Origin: an uncultured Beijerinckiaceae bacterium | GTDB taxonomy: Bacteria > Pseudomonadota > Alphaproteobacteria > Rhizobiales > Beijerinckiaceae | NCBI GenBank assembly: GCA_937863205.1 | Contig: CALMGA010000266.1 | Coordinates: 1-10,293, forward strand | Length of the DNA: 10,293 bases | Reading direction: 5' to 3' | Part shown: piece after piece, positions 6,709 through 10,293 of the stretch | How the letters are laid out: every line of letters starts with the position of its first letter | How positions within the stretch are numbered: the stretch's first letter is position 1 | Program-made: the position numbers and the translations under genes | Notes under the pieces: generated by a model | The model's input: only the letters and a program-made list of their open reading frames with translations | Database searches by the model: none | What the model was told of the DNA's origin: nothing

Positions 6709-7533
6709 TCAGCGCCCATCCGTCTCGCATACGGCGGCAAAGGCCTGGGCAAGCGCGTCGGCTACCAGCGCGCGCCGCCCGTCGGAGGCCAGCACCGTTT
6801 CCTCGTCGCGGTTGACGATGACGCCGCTTTCCAGCAGCGCGGCCGGAGCGGCGACCTCTTTCAGCACCACGAGGTTGTCGAAGGCGTAGATGCCTCGTGC
6901 CTTGTCGGCCCAGGGCCGGTTCTCGCCCGCGATCGGCTCGGCATGGTGCGGGGAAGATCGCAGGCCGCGCGCGGTGAGCGCCGTCGAGATCGCCCGGGCG
7001 AGCGCGAGGCTGCGCGCCGGCTCGGCATTGCGCCGCGACACGAACAGAGAGAAGCCGGACGCGTGCTCGCTGTGCATCTGCCGTGTGCCGTTCTCCGCCG
7101 TCCATCGTTGGAGATAGGCGGCCTGCACGGAATCGTGGTGCAGCGACACGAAGGCGTCCGGCTGCAGGTCGGACGCGCGCGCCGCCCGATCGAGGAGGTC
7201 GGCGTGGCCGACGCCGCGGCCCTCGATCACGGTGACCGAGGCGAAGCCGTCGTCGGCGAGCCGGGCGGCGACGGTGTCGGCGAGCCGGCGGTTGAAATCG
7301 AGTTCGATGACCCCTCGCGCGCTGATCGCGCCGGGCGCCCGCTCGGTATGCCCGACATCGAGCACGATGCGGAACCGCGCCCGGTCGCAAGCCCCGGCCG
7401 GCGCGAGCGTTGCGAGGAACGCGCCCGCTGCGAGAAGGGCTCGCGCCCGCGCCCCGGGACAGGCCGCCGAATGGGAGCGAGCATCTCGTCCGTGCGTCGC
7501 ACAGCGCAGGATCGGTGGCGTGGCGGTGTCCAT
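6709..7533 (-). CDS. N-acetylmuramoyl-L-alanine amidase (Amidase_3), exported
   Basis: Amidase_3 enzymes are zinc hydrolases that cut the bond between N-acetylmuramic acid and L-alanine in peptidoglycan, acting in the periplasm in division or wall turnover. Numbering from ATG 7533 (274 residues), V-L-D-V-G-H-T supplies zinc ligand H62, G-V-I-E-L-D-F-N-R supplies E77, F-V-S-L-H-H-D-S supplies H132, and A-L-L-E-S-G-V-I-V-N supplies catalytic E235. All key residues are therefore present. A hydrophobic segment (A-L-L-A-A-G-A-F-L-A-T-L, about 32-43) and P-A-G-A before Cys49 look like a signal peptide after a long basic leader. No LysM, AMIN or SH3 domain is attached. The frame is open to 7659, but that part reads through a palindromic repeat. 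ATG 7557 is an alternative start; neither has a clear ribosome binding site. Confidence 0.9.
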   Translation of the reverse strand: MDTATPPILRCATHGRDARSHSAACPGARARALLAAGAFLATLAPAGACDRARFRIVLDVGHTERAPGAISARGVIELDFNRRLADTVAARLADDGFASVTVIEGRGVGHADLLDRAARASDLQPDAFVSLHHDSVQAAYLQRWTAENGTRQMHSEHASGFSLFVSRRNAEPARSLALARAISTALTARGLRSSPHHAEPIAGENRPWADKARGIYAFDNLVVLKEVAAPAALLESGVIVNRDEETVLASDGRRALVADALAQAFAAVCETDGR

Positions 7534-7575
7534 CCGTTCAGCCGGGCCGTGGACCATCCGTCTGCGTCGGTATTC

Positions 7576-7679
7576 TAAAGCGTCGGACCCTAAACCGGGT
7601 CCGGTCCGATGCTCTAGGCTGTTGTACCGCATCGGATTAATCCGAAAACCGCTGCGCACTTTTCGGTCCGATGCTCTAG
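7576..7679. repeat. Rhizobial-type palindromic intergenic repeat, two units
   Basis: Unit A (7629-7674) has GCATCGGA pairing with TCCGATGC and, inside it, CCGAAAA (7642-7648) pairing with TTTTCGG (7660-7666). Unit B (7576-7617) pairs CTAAAGCGTCGGACC with GGTCCGATGCTCTAG at 13 of 15 positions. The 16-mer CGGTCCGATGCTCTAG occurs twice, at 7602-7617 and 7664-7679. The CCGAAAA...TTTTCGG core flanked by GAGCATC-type arms is what I recall of abundant intergenic mosaic repeats in Rhizobiales genomes (RIME-like); that match is from memory. It fills the gap between the caspase-like gene and the amidase gene and could end or stabilise the upstream transcript. Confidence 0.75.
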
Positions 7680-9325
7680 CGACCGCAACGCACGAATTGC
7701 CCGTTGGCCCAGCCGGTCTCGCCGGAGCGCAGGCGGACGTGAAGCCAGGTGCCGGACCTGCCGAACACGCTCAGCGATGTGCCCGGACCCATCCGGGTCT
7801 GCGACCACGGCGCCTGGAAGCTCGGGGCATAGCGCAGCGCCAGCCAGTTGTTGCCGGCCGGATCGAGGCCGCCGACGACGCAGCCGGCACGGCTCGGGGA
7901 CTCGTCCGCATCCCGTTCGGGTGGAGCCGCCGCGCGGCCGCAGAACAGGAACTTGCCGTTGGCCCAGCCGGTCTCGCCCGAGGCGAGCCGCACCTTGACC
8001 CACTCGCCGGCGCGGCCGATCACCCCGACCACCGTGCCGGGACCCATCCGCGTCGTCGACCACGGCGCCTGATAGGTCGGGGCGCTGCGCAGCGCGAGCC
8101 AGTTGTTGCCGGCCGGGTCGAGGCCGCCGACCCTGCACACCGCCGGCTGCGGTTGCGGTGGATAATCGGGCTGCGGTGGGAGTTCTGGTTCCGGCGGCGG
8201 CGCCTCGGCGCGCCGGCGCTCGGCCTCGCAGCTCTCCTCGACGCCGCGCACCGCCGGCGCGTAGCGACCGTGGGGATAGTCGTCGAGGTAGGCCCGGATC
8301 ACGGCCGGGCGGCACCCTTCGGCCGCGTGCTGGAAGGCGGCCTGCTCGCGCGCGGCCGCCAGCCTTTCCCTGAAGCGGGGCGAAAAGGCCCAGGTCGCCG
8401 CCGCCTGGACGCAGGCCGAAACCAGCGGCTCGACCGGCGCGGCGCTTGTCACGGCCTCGGCCTCGGCGGCCGGATCGACACGGTTGCACGCGGTCGGCAG
8501 CCCGGCCAGGAAGCCGGCCGGCAGGAAGGCGAAGTCGCTGGTGAGTTTCGGCGGGGCTTCCACGCCCATGGTGCTGCCGGCGAGCCGGCCTTCCAGCGTG
8601 CCGAACAGGTCCGAAAACGTCAGGCCCTCGCGCTCCATCAGCGGCAGAAGCTCCGTGCGCAGCGAGGCGAGGCCGGTGCGTTCGGAGCCGCTCGGCCGGA
8701 CCCGCTCGGCGACGATCGCGCTGATGCGCTCGGGGAAGCTTGCCGCGTCGATGCGGCAACCCTGGCCCTGCGCCTCGTGGCATTCGTCGACGACGAGCAC
8801 GGTTTCGCGCGCGCCGGAGTCGGCGATCGGCCGCAGCGCGTCGGCGAGGCGCAGTCCTTCGCTGGCGTAAAGATCGAGCGGCGGTATCGCGTCGGAGGGG
8901 ACGAGGTACAGCTCTTCGCCCTTGGGCAGCACGGCGCCGAGCACGAAGACCGCCACCTCGCCGCCGGGCTTGACCTGTCGGGCGAAGTCGGCGAAGGCGC
9001 TCTTGAGGTCCGGCCGGGTGTCGGCCTGCACCAGCGTCACGGCGAAGCCGAGCAGGCGCAGCAGGTCGCGGTAGCGGTTGGCGTCGGCCTGCGCCAGGGC
9101 CAGCCGCGCGGGAGCCGTTCCACCCAGCACCGCCGGCGTCACCACCAGGGCCTGCCGGTCGGCTGTGGCCGAGCTGACGGCGACCGGCTGGCTCGGCGCC
9201 GATCCTTCGGGTTGCGAGCCGGCCGCCGCCGGCACGGCGGAGATGGCTCCCAGGCCGATGGCCAGCAGCGCGGCCAATCGGTGGACTAAGCCGGCGGGCA
9301 GGCGGGCAGGCACGTCGCGGCGCAT
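7676..9325 (-). CDS. Secreted caspase-fold protein lacking the catalytic His, with two SH3-like modules
   Basis: The 549-residue protein starts at ATG 9325 (GGAGGGG six bases upstream); another ATG at 9340 would overlap that ribosome binding site. A signal peptide (hydrophobic about 17-32, V-P-A-A-A-G) implies export. Residues about 58-260 match the p20-like caspase (peptidase C14) fold: an early strand A-L-V-V-T-P, A-D-A-N-R-Y at 80-85 before the first long helix, Y-L-V-P-S-D-A at 140-146 and V-L-V-V-D-E-C-H at 176-183. Cys182 sits at the catalytic Cys position. Where active members have GHG, this one has V-L-G-A-V (128-132), and no His occurs from 110 to 182. It is therefore likely a pseudoprotease. 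A segment near 355-370 (A-Y-L-D-D-Y-P-H-G-R-Y-A) resembles repeats often found after such domains. A Pro-rich linker then leads to two 68-residue SH3-like modules (397-464, 482-549). The upstream gene ends 67 bp away, suggesting an operon. Confidence 0.83.
   Translation of the reverse strand: MRRDVPARLPAGLVHRLAALLAIGLGAISAVPAAAGSQPEGSAPSQPVAVSSATADRQALVVTPAVLGGTAPARLALAQADANRYRDLLRLLGFAVTLVQADTRPDLKSAFADFARQVKPGGEVAVFVLGAVLPKGEELYLVPSDAIPPLDLYASEGLRLADALRPIADSGARETVLVVDECHEAQGQGCRIDAASFPERISAIVAERVRPSGSERTGLASLRTELLPLMEREGLTFSDLFGTLEGRLAGSTMGVEAPPKLTSDFAFLPAGFLAGLPTACNRVDPAAEAEAVTSAAPVEPLVSACVQAAATWAFSPRFRERLAAAREQAAFQHAAEGCRPAVIRAYLDDYPHGRYAPAVRGVEESCEAERRRAEAPPPEPELPPQPDYPPQPQPAVCRVGGLDPAGNNWLALRSAPTYQAPWSTTRMGPGTVVGVIGRAGEWVKVRLASGETGWANGKFLFCGRAAAPPERDADESPSRAGCVVGGLDPAGNNWLALRYAPSFQAPWSQTRMGPGTSLSVFGRSGTWLHVRLRSGETGWANGQFVRCGR
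7679..8137 (-). repeat. Tandem duplicated SH3-like module
   Basis: Two 68-codon units, 7934-8137 and 7679-7882, are separated by a 17-codon linker. Hand alignment gives 51 of 68 identical residues (75%). Shared blocks include VGGLDPAGNNWLALR, QAPWS, T-R-M-G-P-G-T and SGETGWANG. Each unit opens with a Cys and has another two residues before its end (C397/C462 and C482/C547), so each could be closed by a disulfide in the periplasm. Confidence 0.88.
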
Positions 9326-9392
9326 CGCGCTCCCCTCCATTGATGCGGCCTCACGGTCGCCAAGCCCGGGCGCGTCCGGATCGGGGCGCGGT

Positions 9393-10292
9393 TCAGCGGC
9401 CACAGGAGCGGGCCAGCGAGGTGCTGCGCTCCACCGCGCAGATCTTGGCGAGCGCCAACGCTTGTCGGGACGAGCGGTCGCGCCACAGCCTGTAATAGGC
9501 GGCGGCATAGTCCGCATGAACCGAGGCGGCGCGGCGGTACACCGGATCATGCTCGTTGGGGTCGTAGAAGCGGGCAAGGTGCCATGCCGTGGGCTCGCTG
9601 GTTTGCGGATCGGCGGCATCGAAAGCGAGAAAGGCTTCGCTGCCGCAGCCGGCGCGCAAAGCATCCTCGCCCAGCCTCACCTTGTCGCCATCGCTCCGGC
9701 TTCCGAGCCCGGCGAGGCGGGCGGAGAAGGTCGAGCAACTGAGCGCCGGCGGATCGGGGTCGGGCGCAGGAGTGCGGTCGACGGTCGTCGTGGGTTGCGA
9801 CTTGCGCACCACCGGCCCCGGGTCGGTCACCTCCGGCAAGGCATGGGACGGGGCATCCCCGGCCGATTGCACCGGACGGTGGCGCAATCCGCCCAGCAGG
9901 TCCGGCTTCAAGAGCACAGCCGTTGCCGCCGCGGCGAACGGCAGAAGCAGGAGCGCGGCGACCAGCGGCCAGCGCGCCCGCCGCCGCACGGGATCCGGCC
10001 GGATCCTGCTGGCGGCCAGAGCGGCGGCGGCGCGATCGGCGTCGGCCTTCGCCTGCTCGGCCGCGCGTTGCCGCTCGGCATCCGCCGCGATCTTGGCCAC
10101 TTCGGCGGCGAGAACCGCCTCGGCGGCGATCTTGTATGCCTGCTCCCGATCCTTGCGAACCTGTTCCGCACGGGCTTGCGCCGCCCGGTCCCGGGCCCCC
10201 GCCTCCACGGCGGCCCCCAGCTCCCCCCCCCCCCCCGCGGCCGCCGGCCGGTGCTGCGCCAGCTCCCCCGCCCCCCGGTGCGCGGCGCCGCC
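9393..10292 (-). CDS. Membrane protein with coiled coil and extracytoplasmic Cys domain, 5'-truncated
   Basis: The frame is open to the right edge, so the N-terminus is missing; a GTG at 10208 gives 271 residues and is used for numbering. Residues about 5-65 are Ala/Glu/Arg/Lys-rich and strongly helical, probably a coiled coil. A basic R-R-R-A-R-W stretch precedes one transmembrane segment (80-100). A Pro/Thr-rich linker (about 110-156) leads to a compact C-terminal domain with Cys158, 188, 257 and 269, W-H-L-A-R-F-Y-D-P-N-E-H-D-P near 209-222 and Y-Y-R-L-W-R-D-R-S-S-R-Q-A near 238-250. The basic flank points to a cytoplasmic N-terminus and a periplasmic C-terminus with possible disulfides. 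I do not recognise the family; the end has a faint likeness to Sel1/TPR-type helices. It lies 67 bp upstream of the caspase-like gene. A run of 14 C within its 5' part makes the reading frame beyond about 10222 uncertain. Confidence 0.7.
   Translation of the reverse strand, partial: GGAAHRGAGELAQHRPAAAGGGGELGAAVEAGARDRAAQARAEQVRKDREQAYKIAAEAVLAAEVAKIAADAERQRAAEQAKADADRAAAALAASRIRPDPVRRRARWPLVAALLLLPFAAAATAVLLKPDLLGGLRHRPVQSAGDAPSHALPEVTDPGPVVRKSQPTTTVDRTPAPDPDPPALSCSTFSARLAGLGSRSDGDKVRLGEDALRAGCGSEAFLAFDAADPQTSEPTAWHLARFYDPNEHDPVYRRAASVHADYAAAYYRLWRDRSSRQALALAKICAVERSTSLARSCGR
10223..10236. repeat. Run of 14 C at the window edge
   Basis: Fourteen consecutive C (G on the coding strand) lie in the 5' part of the last gene, within about 90 bp of very C-rich DNA. 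This may be a real slippage-prone tract or a sequencing/assembly artefact near a contig end. Confidence 0.85.
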
Positions 10293-10293
10293 G

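Noticed and set aside
7534..7659. N-terminal extension of the amidase to 7659
   Set aside because: Most of it is translated palindromic repeat, and the signal-peptide-like segment lies further downstream. ATG 7557 remains a possible alternative.
7576..7679. A small CRISPR array or insertion sequence at the repeated 16-mers
   Set aside because: There are only two copies, they belong to palindromes, and there are no spacers of regular length and no transposase or target-site duplication visible.
7232..9289. A 685-codon plus-strand open frame across the amidase and caspase-like genes
   Set aside because: It is antisense to two genes with clear family motifs, has no recognisable domain, and is rich in Arg, Gly and Ala as expected from antisense of GC-rich coding DNA.
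9326..9664. N-terminal extension of the caspase-like protein to 9664
   Set aside because: It overlaps the C-terminus of the upstream gene in another frame, lacks family features, and would bury a good signal peptide that follows a strong ribosome binding site before ATG 9325.

Overview
The window is GC-rich, roughly two-thirds G+C, and looks like a chromosomal segment of an alphaproteobacterium, most likely of the order Hyphomicrobiales (Rhizobiales). Three things support this: a MucR/Ros-type zinc-finger regulator, an OmpA-family protein of the proline/glycine-rich type common in that order, and at 7576-7679 a palindromic intergenic repeat whose CCGAAAA/TTTTCGG core resembles the repeats scattered through rhizobial genomes. 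Both window ends cut through genes inside low-complexity DNA (15-bp repeats on the left, a 14-C run on the right). That is where draft contigs often break, so I infer this may be a whole contig.

Region 1 (2-3617, plus strand) holds a 5'-truncated OmpA-family cell-envelope protein, a CobB-type sirtuin carrying the class III desuccinylase signature, a glutathione S-transferase-family protein, and the translation-associated YebC protein. They share direction and have short gaps. Nothing in the sequence ties them into one pathway.

Region 2 (3618-5503) starts with a non-coding stretch rich in inverted repeats, where yebC converges on two minus-strand genes. These are a small exported helical protein of unknown function and a MucR-family regulator with a TTG start, a long acidic/Ala/Pro tail and an AT-hook-like end.

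Region 3 (5504-6708) begins with an AT-enriched mucR leader and about 500 bp without a confident gene. A compact HNH-nuclease-like protein follows on the plus strand, then another non-coding convergent gap.

Region 4 (6709-10293, minus strand) is the most interesting part. In transcription order it encodes a membrane-anchored protein with a cytoplasmic coiled coil and an extracytoplasmic Cys-containing domain (truncated at its start by the window edge), a secreted caspase-fold protein that keeps the Cys motif but has no histidine where GHG should be, followed by two nearly duplicated SH3-like modules, and a secreted N-acetylmuramoyl-L-alanine amidase. The rhizobial-type palindrome lies between the last two, and the stop codon of the caspase-like gene is part of its edge. 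I infer a periplasmic, peptidoglycan-related role for this cluster; it is not demonstrated.

I saw no tRNA, rRNA, CRISPR array, transposase, phage gene or plasmid origin.
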